Below, one piece after another: positions 50,713 to 58,605 of a stretch of 64,000 bases of DNA. The stretch comes from Streptomyces morookaense (lineage in GTDB: Bacteria > Actinomycetota > Actinomycetes > Streptomycetales > Streptomycetaceae), in contig NZ_JABBXF010000033.1 in the NCBI RefSeq assembly GCF_013030945.1, positions 1-64,000 of the forward strand, given 5' to 3'. Each line of letters opens with the position of its first letter. Within the stretch, counting starts at the first letter, position 1. The position numbers and the translations under genes were made by a program. Under the pieces are notes generated by a model. The model saw nothing but the letters and a program-made list of their open reading frames with translations, was not told the DNA's origin and did not search any database.

Positions 50713-52002
50713 TCACGCTCCCACGGCGGCGTTCCCGGTGCGGTACTCGATATGGACGCGATCGGCGACCCGGTCGGCCAGGTCCAGCACGGTCTGCAGT
50801 TCCCGTGCCCGTGCCCCGAGCAGGTAGGCGACGCTCTCGGCCGGACGCAGCGGGTCCGGGCGCTGCCCGACGGCCAGCAACGGGACCAGGTAGAGCACAC
50901 CGTCCATCCGGGCCGCGTCCCTCAGCCCGCTCATCGCGGTCACCTCGCGGGCGTCCGACGGAGCGTACCTGCGCAGCACCATCGAATAGCCGGTCAGGCG
51001 GGCGGGCAGCTGCGGCCGTTCGCCGAGGGCCACCCTGGCCGCGTCGGTGAGGTAGTCGTACCCGAGCGGCTGCAGTGCCAGGGGAAGGGCGAAGCCGAAA
51101 CGGCCGTTGACCTCGATCACACGGGGACCGTCCGCTGTCAGTTTCACCTCGACGTGCATCGCTCCGTGGTGTCCGCCCACGGCACGGATCGCCCGCTCGG
51201 CCATCTCGACCACCGCACCGTGCAGTTCGGCGGGCAGGGCCGACGGCACGATGTGGCCGGCGTCCCGGAAGGGAGGCGCCATCGGCGGTTTGGCACCGAC
51301 CACCACGTGGTGGATCTCTCCCTCGAACATCAGGCACTCGACGGAGAACATGTCGTCCAGCCGCGGGTCCGCGGGGTGCGGATGGTCGCCGCCGAGGTAC
51401 TCCTCGAGCTGGAAGACCGGAGCCTCCCCCGGCTGGGGCGGGTTCGCCGAGTAGGCGCGCTGCCCCTCCCGCAGGCAGTCCTCGAGTTCGGCACGCGTGC
51501 CGACGGCGAAGGTGGTCATGCTGCCCATGCCGCGCACCGGTTTGAGCACGGCCGGCAGCGGGACCGCGCGGAGCGCCGCCGCGATGTCGTCCTGGCCGCG
51601 CAGGGTGGCCCAGGCGGGAGTCGGCACCCCGGCGGCCCGCAGTCGCTCGCGCTGCACGTCCTTGCGCAGCAGGGCGGGAACGGCGTCGACCGGATGATGC
51701 GGCAGGCCGAGTGCCCCCGCCACCGCGGCCCCCTCGGCGAGCACCAGCTCGCTGCTGGCCAGCACGCCGTCCACCCGGTTCGCCGCTGCGAATTCCAATG
51801 CGGCAGGGACCAGCTCCGCAGCCTCCGTGACCCCGACCACCGGGCCGAGGGCCGCCAGCCGGTCCAGCGCCTCCGGACCGCCCGTTATCTGCGACGTCAG
51901 GGCCACGAAGGCGATCTCCACGTCCAACGTCCGCACCAAACGCTCGGCCTCGTCCGGACCGAGCGGCGAGACGGCGTGCAGGACCAACAGCCGCTTCCGC
52001 AT
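50713..52002 (-). CDS. ATP-grasp carboxylate-amine ligase
   Basis: 429 aa. N-terminal nucleotide-binding-like domain (RLLVLHAVSPLGPDEAERLVRTL), then the ATP-grasp fold: KDVQRERLRAAGVPTPAW, LPAVLKPVRGMGSMTTF (Lys), FQLEEYLGGD, FSVECLMFEGE and the metal site HVEVKLTADGPRVIEVNGRFG (Glu, Asn). Such ligases join a carboxylate (as acyl phosphate) to an amine. With the A-T-C NRPS it could attach an amino acid to the polyketide carboxyl group or extend it. ATG 52002 follows aaggag. Confidence 0.87.
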   Translation of the reverse strand: MRKRLLVLHAVSPLGPDEAERLVRTLDVEIAFVALTSQITGGPEALDRLAALGPVVGVTEAAELVPAALEFAAANRVDGVLASSELVLAEGAAVAGALGLPHHPVDAVPALLRKDVQRERLRAAGVPTPAWATLRGQDDIAAALRAVPLPAVLKPVRGMGSMTTFAVGTRAELEDCLREGQRAYSANPPQPGEAPVFQLEEYLGGDHPHPADPRLDDMFSVECLMFEGEIHHVVVGAKPPMAPPFRDAGHIVPSALPAELHGAVVEMAERAIRAVGGHHGAMHVEVKLTADGPRVIEVNGRFGFALPLALQPLGYDYLTDAARVALGERPQLPARLTGYSMVLRRYAPSDAREVTAMSGLRDAARMDGVLYLVPLLAVGQRPDPLRPAESVAYLLGARARELQTVLDLADRVADRVHIEYRTGNAAVGA

Positions 52003-52059
52003 TCCCTCATCTCCTTCGTGTGACGCCCTCCCGGGCCAGCCCATGCTGCAAGCCGGCTG

Positions 52060-52077
52060 TCGAGCGAGGTTCGAGCG
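52060..52077 (-). promoter_or_regulatory. Candidate SARP-binding repeat for the ATP-grasp gene
   Basis: Two identical TCGAGCG heptamers on the plus strand (52060, 52071), 11 bp apart. The minus-strand reading gives TCGAACC and TCGACAG with the same phasing. They lie 58 bp ahead of the ATP-grasp start. Confidence 0.55.
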
Positions 52078-52118
52078 CCACTGAGGGCTTCCTTCCGCAG
52101 GACCTGTCACAGCCCGCG

Positions 52119-53264
52119 CTACGCGGACGCCAACGCTCCTGCGCGTGTGAGGGTACGCACCACCTCGGCCGGGGCGAGCAGCCGGCGGCTCTCGTCCTGC
52201 AGCCGGCGGGCGGACTCACGGTGGTCGGGGGTCGCCAGAATGCGCTGTGCGGCGGCGCGGATCGTCTCGACGGTCGCGTCGCCGAGCTCCAGGCGTTCCC
52301 CCGCCCCCGCCCCCGCGACCAGGGCGGAAATGAGCTTCTGGTCGGGCAGTTGCGGAATCATCAGCTGCGGGGTGCCGCAGGAGACAGCGGTCAGCGCGGT
52401 GCTGGGGCCGGCCTGCGACACCAGCAGGTCGCAGTGGGGCAGCAGCGTGTGCAGCGGCATCCGCTCGACCACGCGCACATTGCCGGCGGCCCCGGTGAGC
52501 CGGTGGAGGTCGCTGCCCGCCACCGTGGCGACCACCTCGACGGGCAGGTCCGCGACGGCCGCGACGATGCGGTCCAGGACGAAGGCGTAGTGGCTCAGGC
52601 GCGAACTGGTGGTCCCGTAGGTCACACAGATCCGCGGCATCCGCGGTGCCGCGCCCGACCAGGCGGGGAGCGTACCGGAGCCGTTGAACGGCACGTAGCG
52701 CATCGGCAGCCGGTCGAACGCGCCCGGCACCTGCAGGGCGGGCGGGCAGTGGTCGACGGTGACGAGGCCCGTCGTGTCCAGGACGTCGAGCCCCAGCCGC
52801 TCGGCGAGGGGGGCGAGCGCCGCGGGCTCGAAGGACCGTACGTACGACAGGATGTCGACGCCCCAGAGATGGCGGACGGCCGGGATGCCCAGCAGCCGGG
52901 CGACCATCGGCGCCGCATAGGTGCTCTCCTCGAACACGACCAGGTCGGGCCGCCAGCGCTCCATGAGATCCCGCAACGGATCGGCCATGACCTCGGCGAT
53001 GGCCGCATAGCCGGAGACGATCCGCGAGGTGCGCCCGTCGCCGCGCACCGCGGGGTCCACGGCCAGCAGCGCGTCCACGACGGGCGTCAGCTGCCGGTCG
53101 GACCCGATGGGAACACCCGTGAGGCCCGAGGCGCGGACCGTGGGCATGAGCGAGGGCTGGCTGGCGACGCGCACGTCGTGGCCCGCCGCCCTGAACGCCC
53201 ACGCCAGGGTGACCATCGGCTGGTAATGAGTGGGCCAGGCCCACGTGGTGAACAGCACCCGCAT
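52119..53264 (-). CDS. Glycosyltransferase GT4
   Basis: 381 aa. RVLFTTWAWPTHYQPMVTLAWAFRAAGHDV; DHCPPALQVP; RYVPFNGSG; ICVTYGTT. Its donor loop is the most divergent of the nine: DLLVSQAGPSTALTAVSCGTPQLMIPQLPDQ, where the GGxG is AGPS. Either donor specificity differs or activity is weak. It lies on the minus strand between two plus-strand glycosyltransferase groups, with aggaagg before ATG 53264 and the ATP-grasp gene downstream on the same strand. Confidence 0.88.
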   Translation of the reverse strand: MRVLFTTWAWPTHYQPMVTLAWAFRAAGHDVRVASQPSLMPTVRASGLTGVPIGSDRQLTPVVDALLAVDPAVRGDGRTSRIVSGYAAIAEVMADPLRDLMERWRPDLVVFEESTYAAPMVARLLGIPAVRHLWGVDILSYVRSFEPAALAPLAERLGLDVLDTTGLVTVDHCPPALQVPGAFDRLPMRYVPFNGSGTLPAWSGAAPRMPRICVTYGTTSSRLSHYAFVLDRIVAAVADLPVEVVATVAGSDLHRLTGAAGNVRVVERMPLHTLLPHCDLLVSQAGPSTALTAVSCGTPQLMIPQLPDQKLISALVAGAGAGERLELGDATVETIRAAAQRILATPDHRESARRLQDESRRLLAPAEVVRTLTRAGALASA

Positions 53265-53322
53265 GCGTTCCCGCCTTCCTCGTCACTCACGATCCCGGTG
53301 TCGCGAGGACAGTGGCAGAGGG

Positions 53323-53340
53323 CATTCGAGGCGGCTACGA
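53323..53340 (-). promoter_or_regulatory. Candidate SARP-binding repeat for GT4
   Basis: Minus-strand TCGTAGC (53340-53334) and TCGAATG (53329-53323), 11 bp apart and about 60 bp ahead of the GT4 start. Two repeats only; they lie just downstream of the small membrane-protein gene's stop. Confidence 0.4.
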
Positions 53341-53363
53341 GGATGGGTGAGGACGGTGCGCGG

Positions 53364-53585
53364 TCAACGCCCGCGCCGTATGCGCACCGTGGCGGCGATG
53401 CCGATCCACAGGACGAGGACGACGATGGCGATGGCGAGGGAAATCAGCACGCCCGTGGACACCGCGTGGGTCACGAGGAGGGCGACCCACACCATGGCCA
53501 GCGGACAGGCCGAACCTATCCACGCGCCCAGCGGGAACCGCTTGGCCGGGGGCGCGGCATTCGTACGGGAAGCATCTGAGGACAC
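53364..53585 (-). CDS. Small two-segment membrane protein
   Basis: 73 aa starting at GTG 53585 (aaggagag upstream). Pro/Lys-rich N-terminus, then two hydrophobic helices (SACPLAMVWVALLVTHAV and GVLISLAIAIVVLVLWIGIAA) and a basic tail RIRRGR. I do not recognise a family. It sits upstream of GT4 on the same strand, so it may be an accessory to export or to membrane-associated glycosylation. The reading frame and ribosome-binding site support a real gene. Confidence 0.6.
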   Translation of the reverse strand: MSSDASRTNAAPPAKRFPLGAWIGSACPLAMVWVALLVTHAVSTGVLISLAIAIVVLVLWIGIAATVRIRRGR

Positions 53586-53693
53586 GAGTTCTCTCCTTGG
53601 CAGCTGTGAGGAAGTGGAGCCGAAGCCCGTCCCGCATCCTGCCGGTATCCGGCTGCCCGCTACAACCGGGGGGCGGCGCCGCCACACCGATCC

Positions 53694-53711
53694 TCGACGT
53701 GTTTTCCAATG
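53694..53711 (+). promoter_or_regulatory. Candidate SARP-binding repeat for the glycosyltransferase array
   Basis: TCGACGT (53694) and TCCAATG (53705) start 11 bp apart, 64 bp ahead of GT5, the first gene of the five-enzyme array. Confidence 0.45.
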
Positions 53712-53774
53712 CCGCGTCACAGCCTTGAGGGGCAGGACGGAGCAGGAACCGAAAAGGCGGAGGTGGAGAACAAC

Positions 53775-54983
53775 ATGCGTGTCTTGTTCGTCTCCTGGGC
53801 CTGGCCCTCGCACCTCCTCCCGCTCGTCCCGCTCGCCTGGGCCTTCCGTGCCGCGGGCCACGAGGTCGTCGTCGCGACCCAGCCCCCGCTGCTCGGAACG
53901 GTGACCGGGGCCGGCCTGACCGCTGCACCCGTCGGCTCCGCGCTGGACCACGCGCACCTGCTCGGCAATGCCCTGCGCCCGCTGCACCCGTCGGACGGCG
54001 CCGAAGCCCCGGCCGGCACCCCCGCGGCGCAGCGTCCCGGCAGAAGACGCCGCCTGGGACTCTCCGTCCGGCTCGCGGAGGACATGACGGACGATGTGGT
54101 GCGGCTGTGCACCTCGTGGCGGCCGGACCTCGTCCTGCACGAACCGACCACGTATGCGGCCCCGTTGGCCGCCGCGGCCCTGGGCATCCCGCACGCTCCC
54201 GTGCTGTGGGGCGTGAACTTCCACGCAGCGGCCCAGGCGTTCGAACGCGAAGCCTTCGCAGACCTGTGCGCGCAGCTCGGCATCGAGGACTTCGACTCGC
54301 GCGGAATGGCCGCCGTCGACCCGTGCCCGCCGTCGCTGCAAGTACCGTCGCAGCACCCGAGACTGGGCCTGCGGCACGTCCCGTACAACGGGTCATGTGT
54401 GGTGCCGGACTGGCTGAACGACCGGCCGCACAGCCCCCGGATCTGCCTGAGCTGGGGCGTGACCCCCCAGTGGGCCGGCACCGACGACCATGCGCAGGCG
54501 AGTGCGCGACAGCGGGAGCTCATCACGACCCTGGCCGGGCTCGATGCCGAGATCGTCGTGGCGGTGGCATCGCGCGAGCTCCTCGGCGGGGAACCGCTGC
54601 CGGACAACGTCCGCGTCGTCGAGCGTCTGCCCCTGCATCTCGTCCTGCCGAGCTGCCAGTTGCTGGTCTCGCGGGGCGGGGCGGGTTCGATGATGGCGGC
54701 CGTCGCCGCCGGCGTGCCCCAACTGTGCCTCCCCCAGTACCCCTCCGACCTGATGCCGGCCGAACGACTCGCCGGGACCGGCGCCGCCGTCTCCTTCGGG
54801 GACACCCCACCGGCCCCGGCGGCGGTCCGCGACACCGTGGAACTCATGCTGCGCACGCCGTCCTTCCGCGCCGCCGCCACCCGGCTGCGGGCCGAGGCGG
54901 AACGCCAGCCGGCGGCCGCCGCCGTGGTGTCGCAACTGGCGGACATGGCCCGGGACTTCGGGCGCCGACCGACGGACAGGTGA
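53775..54983 (+). CDS. Glycosyltransferase GT5
   Basis: 402 aa. RVLFVSWAWPSHLLPLVPLAWAFRAAGHEV; DPCPPSLQVP; RHVPYNGS; ICLSWGVT (a variant of the VCVTWG block); donor loop QLLVSRGGAGSMMAAVAAGVPQLCLPQYPSD. Ser-Arg replaces the usual His-containing pair, and Ser-Asp stands at the Asp-Gln position. ATG 53775 follows ggaggtgga. First gene of a tight run of five glycosyltransferases. Confidence 0.88.
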   Translation: MRVLFVSWAWPSHLLPLVPLAWAFRAAGHEVVVATQPPLLGTVTGAGLTAAPVGSALDHAHLLGNALRPLHPSDGAEAPAGTPAAQRPGRRRRLGLSVRLAEDMTDDVVRLCTSWRPDLVLHEPTTYAAPLAAAALGIPHAPVLWGVNFHAAAQAFEREAFADLCAQLGIEDFDSRGMAAVDPCPPSLQVPSQHPRLGLRHVPYNGSCVVPDWLNDRPHSPRICLSWGVTPQWAGTDDHAQASARQRELITTLAGLDAEIVVAVASRELLGGEPLPDNVRVVERLPLHLVLPSCQLLVSRGGAGSMMAAVAAGVPQLCLPQYPSDLMPAERLAGTGAAVSFGDTPPAPAAVRDTVELMLRTPSFRAAATRLRAEAERQPAAAAVVSQLADMARDFGRRPTDR

Positions 54984-54989
54984 TACGTG

Positions 54990-56213
54990 ATGCGCATCTT
55001 GTTCACAGCATGGGGCTGGAACACGTGCTACTACCCGATGGTTCCGCTGGCCTGGTCGGCGCGGGCCGCCGGGCACGAGGTGATGGTCGCCACCCAGCCC
55101 GGGCTGGTCCCCACCGTGCGGCGTTCGGGCCTTCCCGTCGCGGCGGTCGGTCACGATCTGGACGTGGCCGCCATGATGGGCGGCTTTCTCCAGCGCCTGA
55201 CCGACCGCGACGGTCTCAACCCCTCCGACTGGCCGGTGATGCGCGAGTTCGGCGCACGCAACTGCTGGCTGAACGTGGCGGTGTGCGGGGCCATGGCCGA
55301 GGGGCTGTGGGAGTTCGCGTCGCGCTGGCGCCCCGACCTGATCGTGTTCGAGGCCACCACCTACGCCGGCCCCCTCGTCGCCGCCCGCCTGGGCGTCCCC
55401 GCCGTCCGGCACACCTGGGGCATCGACTACGCCTATCTCCTGCGCGAGTTCGACGAGGAAGCCCTCGCCCCGATGCGGGACGCATGGGGCCTGGACACCG
55501 TCGAGACCCTCGGCGCCCTCACCGTCGACCCCTGCCCGCCCGGCCTCCAGCTGCCGCCCAGCCCCCACGTCCCCGTCGACGTCCACCGCCTGCCGATGCG
55601 GTACGTCCCGTACAACGGTCCGGGCCGGCTCCCCGCCTGGCTCCTGCAGCGGCCCCGCCGCCCGCGCGTGTGCGTGACCTGGGGCATGTCGTCCGGCCGC
55701 TTCGACCCGGCGCAGGTCGTCATCGACCGCGTCGTCCGTGCCGTCGCCGCCCTCGACGTCGAGGTCGTCGCCGCCGTCTCGCCCGCCGACCGTCACCTTC
55801 TCGACGCGATGCCGCCGAACGTCCGTGTCGTGGAGAACGTCCCGCTCCACGCCCTCCTGCCCACGTGCGACGCCCTCGTCTCCCAAGGGGGCCTCGGCAC
55901 CGTGATGACCGCCGTCACCACCGGCACCCCCCAGCTCCTCGTCCCGCAGACCACCGACCGGCTGGTCAACGCCCGGCAGCTCACCGCCTCCGGCAGTGCT
56001 CTCCATCTCCTTCCCGACGACAACACTCCCGCACGTCTGCAAAGCCTCCTCACTCGTCTCCTCGACCGTCCCGGACCTGCCGCCGACGCCGCGCACCGTC
56101 TCAAGGCCGAACACGACGCGCTCGCCACGCCGGGCGAGGTCGTCGCCTCGCTCGCGTCGCTGGCCGCCGGCGGCTCCGGAGGGACTGCTCCGGTGACGAA
56201 CCGACCCTTGTGA
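54990..56213 (+). CDS. Glycosyltransferase GT6
   Basis: 407 aa. RILFTAWGWNTCYYPMVPLAWSARAAGHEV; HTWGIDYAYLLREFDEEALAP; DPCPPGLQLP; RYVPYNGPGRLPAWLL; VCVTWGMSSGRFDP; donor loop DALVSQGGLGTVMTAVTTGTPQLLVPQTTDR, where Arg replaces the Gln of Asp-Gln. It is a close paralogue of GT9, with long identical stretches in both domains, and probably uses a related donor. It follows GT5 after 6 bases. Confidence 0.9.
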   Translation: MRILFTAWGWNTCYYPMVPLAWSARAAGHEVMVATQPGLVPTVRRSGLPVAAVGHDLDVAAMMGGFLQRLTDRDGLNPSDWPVMREFGARNCWLNVAVCGAMAEGLWEFASRWRPDLIVFEATTYAGPLVAARLGVPAVRHTWGIDYAYLLREFDEEALAPMRDAWGLDTVETLGALTVDPCPPGLQLPPSPHVPVDVHRLPMRYVPYNGPGRLPAWLLQRPRRPRVCVTWGMSSGRFDPAQVVIDRVVRAVAALDVEVVAAVSPADRHLLDAMPPNVRVVENVPLHALLPTCDALVSQGGLGTVMTAVTTGTPQLLVPQTTDRLVNARQLTASGSALHLLPDDNTPARLQSLLTRLLDRPGPAADAAHRLKAEHDALATPGEVVASLASLAAGGSGGTAPVTNRPL

Positions 56214-56222
56214 AAGAGCCCC

Positions 56223-57401
56223 ATGCGCACGCTGTTCGTCTGCTGGGCCTGGCCCTCCCACCTCTACCCCATGGTCCCGATCGCCGCCGCGATGCGCGCG
56301 TCCGGGCACGACGTGCTGATCGGGTGCCCGCCGTCGCTGGTGCCCGTCGCCGTCCGCACCGGGCTGCCGTCCATGGCCGTCGGGCACGACTTCGATCTCG
56401 GTCCTGTGATCCAGCGGCTGCTGCTCAAGGCGAAGCCGGGCGCGTCCGGGCCGCGCCGCCGCGATCGCAACGGGACCGCGCCCCGGACCCCCCTCGACTC
56501 CTTCAGCGACACGGCGGACGCCATGGCCGACGGCCTCCTGGAGGCATGCCGGCTGTGGCGGCCCGACGTCATCGTGCACGACGCCACCACCTACGCGGCC
56601 ACGGCCGTGGGGCGGGCCCTGGGGATCCCCACGGTCCGGCACCTGTGGGGCATCGACTACACCTATCTGCAACGGGAGTTCGAACCCGTGGCCTTCGGGC
56701 CGTTGTACCGGCGACTGGGCCTGGACGAGGTCGTGGTGAGCGGCGAGACCCCCACCCTCGATCCCTGCCCGTCAGGTCTCCAACTGCCCGTGGACTACCG
56801 GCCCGTCCGGCTCCGGCACATTCCGTACAACGGCTCGGCGGTGCACGATCCGGGACTGCTCGCACGCTCGCGACGGCCCCGGCTGTGCATCACGTGGGGC
56901 ACCACCAGCAGCCGGTTCGGCGACGACGACCCGGTACTCACCATGGTCCTGGAGGCGGCCGCCGACCTCGCGGTGGACGTGGTGTTCGCCACCACGGGCA
57001 AGGAGGCCACGCCTGTGGCCCTGCAACCCCACTGGCGTACCGCCGTCATGCAGCCGCTGCACCTGCTCCTGCCGTACTGCGACGCGGTCGTCAGCCCCGG
57101 CGGGTCCGGCACGGTGATGACCGGTGTGATGGCCGGCCTGCCCCAGGTGTGCCTGCCGCTCCTGCCGGACCAGCAGGTCACCGCCGACCGGCTGGTGGCG
57201 TCGGGAGCCGGTCTGCGGGTCACGCCCCGTGACGCGACCCGGGCCTCCGTGCGCGACGCCCTGGAGGCGGTGCTGACCGACGCCCGCCACGCGGACGCGG
57301 CGCGCGGTCTGCGCGAGGACGCACGGCAACAGCCGTCGCCGCGTGACGCGGCGCGGTTCCTGGAGCGGCTGGCCGCCGGTTGTGCACCGGAGGAGGCGTG
57401 A
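56223..57401 (+). CDS. Glycosyltransferase GT7
   Basis: 392 aa. RTLFVCWAWPSHLYPMVPIAAAMRASGHDV; HLWGIDYTYLQREFEPVAFGPLYRRLGL; DPCPSGLQLP; RHIPYNGS; LCITWGTTSSRFGD; donor loop DAVVSPGGSGTVMTGVMAGLPQVCLPLLPDQ (Ser-Pro before GG). Its last base overlaps the start of GT8 (TGATG). Confidence 0.9.
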   Translation: MRTLFVCWAWPSHLYPMVPIAAAMRASGHDVLIGCPPSLVPVAVRTGLPSMAVGHDFDLGPVIQRLLLKAKPGASGPRRRDRNGTAPRTPLDSFSDTADAMADGLLEACRLWRPDVIVHDATTYAATAVGRALGIPTVRHLWGIDYTYLQREFEPVAFGPLYRRLGLDEVVVSGETPTLDPCPSGLQLPVDYRPVRLRHIPYNGSAVHDPGLLARSRRPRLCITWGTTSSRFGDDDPVLTMVLEAAADLAVDVVFATTGKEATPVALQPHWRTAVMQPLHLLLPYCDAVVSPGGSGTVMTGVMAGLPQVCLPLLPDQQVTADRLVASGAGLRVTPRDATRASVRDALEAVLTDARHADAARGLREDARQQPSPRDAARFLERLAAGCAPEEA

Positions 57402-58576
57402 TGCGCGTCCTGCTGACATCGTGGTCATGGCCCACGCACTACAACTGGCTGGTCCCGGTTGCCTGGGCCTTCCGGTCCGCAGGGCACGAAGTGCTCGTCG
57501 CCGTTCCGCCGGGGGGCACGCACGGGGTGACCCGGGCAGGTCTGCCGGCGGTTGCCGTGGGCGCGGACTTCGACGTGGACCGGGTGATCTCCAAGTACTA
57601 CTGGTCGTCGCCGATCGCCGAGATCTCCGCACGCGGCGACGACGTCGACTGGGACCGGATGCGGGAGGAGGGCCAGCAGCCCCTGGCCGTCTACGCACTG
57701 CTCGCCTCGATCATGCAGGACGGTCTGGTGGCCCTGACCCGTGGCTGGCGCCCGGACCTCATGGTCTTCGACGGGGTGAACTACGCGGCTCCGCTCGCCG
57801 CGGCCGCCTGCGGGATCCCTGCCGTCCGCCAGATCTGGGGCGTGGACTTCAGTTCCCAGCTGGCACCGTTCGCGGACGAGGCACTTGCCCGCCATCGCGC
57901 GCAGCTCGGGCTCGGCGAGGTCGACGTCCTGGGCACCGCCACTCTCGATCCCTGTCCGCCGAGCATGCAACTCGTGGACGGGGTACGACGGCTGCCCACG
58001 CGCTACCCCTCGTACAACGGGCCGGGGAAGGCCCCGCGATGGGTACTGGACCGGCCGCGCAGGCCACGTGTCTGCGTGACGTGGGGGACGGTGTCCCACC
58101 TGTTCAACGGACGCATCTTCCCGCTCGGCGGTGCTCTGGACGCCCTGGCGGACCTGGACGTCGAAGTCGTCGCCACGGTGCCGAAGGGGGGCCGGAAGGA
58201 ACTCGGCTCCGTACCCGCGAACACACGGGTGGTCGAGGATCTGCCCCTGCATCTGTTCATGGCGAGCTGCGACCTGGTCATTTCGCAGGGCGGAGGAGGG
58301 GTCACGGCAACAGCGGTCGAAGCCGGTGTTCCCCAGCTCACCGTGCCCCGCACCAGCGAGCAGGTACTCATCTGCCGCTCGCTGGAACGCACCGGCGCGG
58401 CACGGATGATCGCACTCGACGACGCGTCGACCGCCCTGCTGCGCGAGGAGGTCGTCCGATTGCTCGGTTCGGCCGCGCACACGGCCGCCGCCCGTTCACT
58501 GATGCGGGAGGCCAGGGCCCAGCGCTCCCTGGCCGACACCGTCGACACGCTGACCGCACTCGCCGGCCGGGCGTGA
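57401..58576 (+). CDS. Glycosyltransferase GT8
   Basis: 391 aa. RVLLTSWSWPTHYNWLVPVAWAFRSAGHEV; QIWGVDFSSQLAPFADEALARHRAQLGL; DPCPPSMQL; RYPSYNGPG; VCVTWGTVSHLFNG; donor loop DLVISQGGGGVTATAVEAGVPQLTVPRTSEQ, with Glu-Gln at the sugar-contact position. ATG 57401 overlaps the GT7 stop. Confidence 0.9.
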   Translation: MRVLLTSWSWPTHYNWLVPVAWAFRSAGHEVLVAVPPGGTHGVTRAGLPAVAVGADFDVDRVISKYYWSSPIAEISARGDDVDWDRMREEGQQPLAVYALLASIMQDGLVALTRGWRPDLMVFDGVNYAAPLAAAACGIPAVRQIWGVDFSSQLAPFADEALARHRAQLGLGEVDVLGTATLDPCPPSMQLVDGVRRLPTRYPSYNGPGKAPRWVLDRPRRPRVCVTWGTVSHLFNGRIFPLGGALDALADLDVEVVATVPKGGRKELGSVPANTRVVEDLPLHLFMASCDLVISQGGGGVTATAVEAGVPQLTVPRTSEQVLICRSLERTGAARMIALDDASTALLREEVVRLLGSAAHTAAARSLMREARAQRSLADTVDTLTALAGRA

Positions 58577-58605
58577 GCGCGCAGGGCGAGAGGAGAGGAC
58601 ACACC

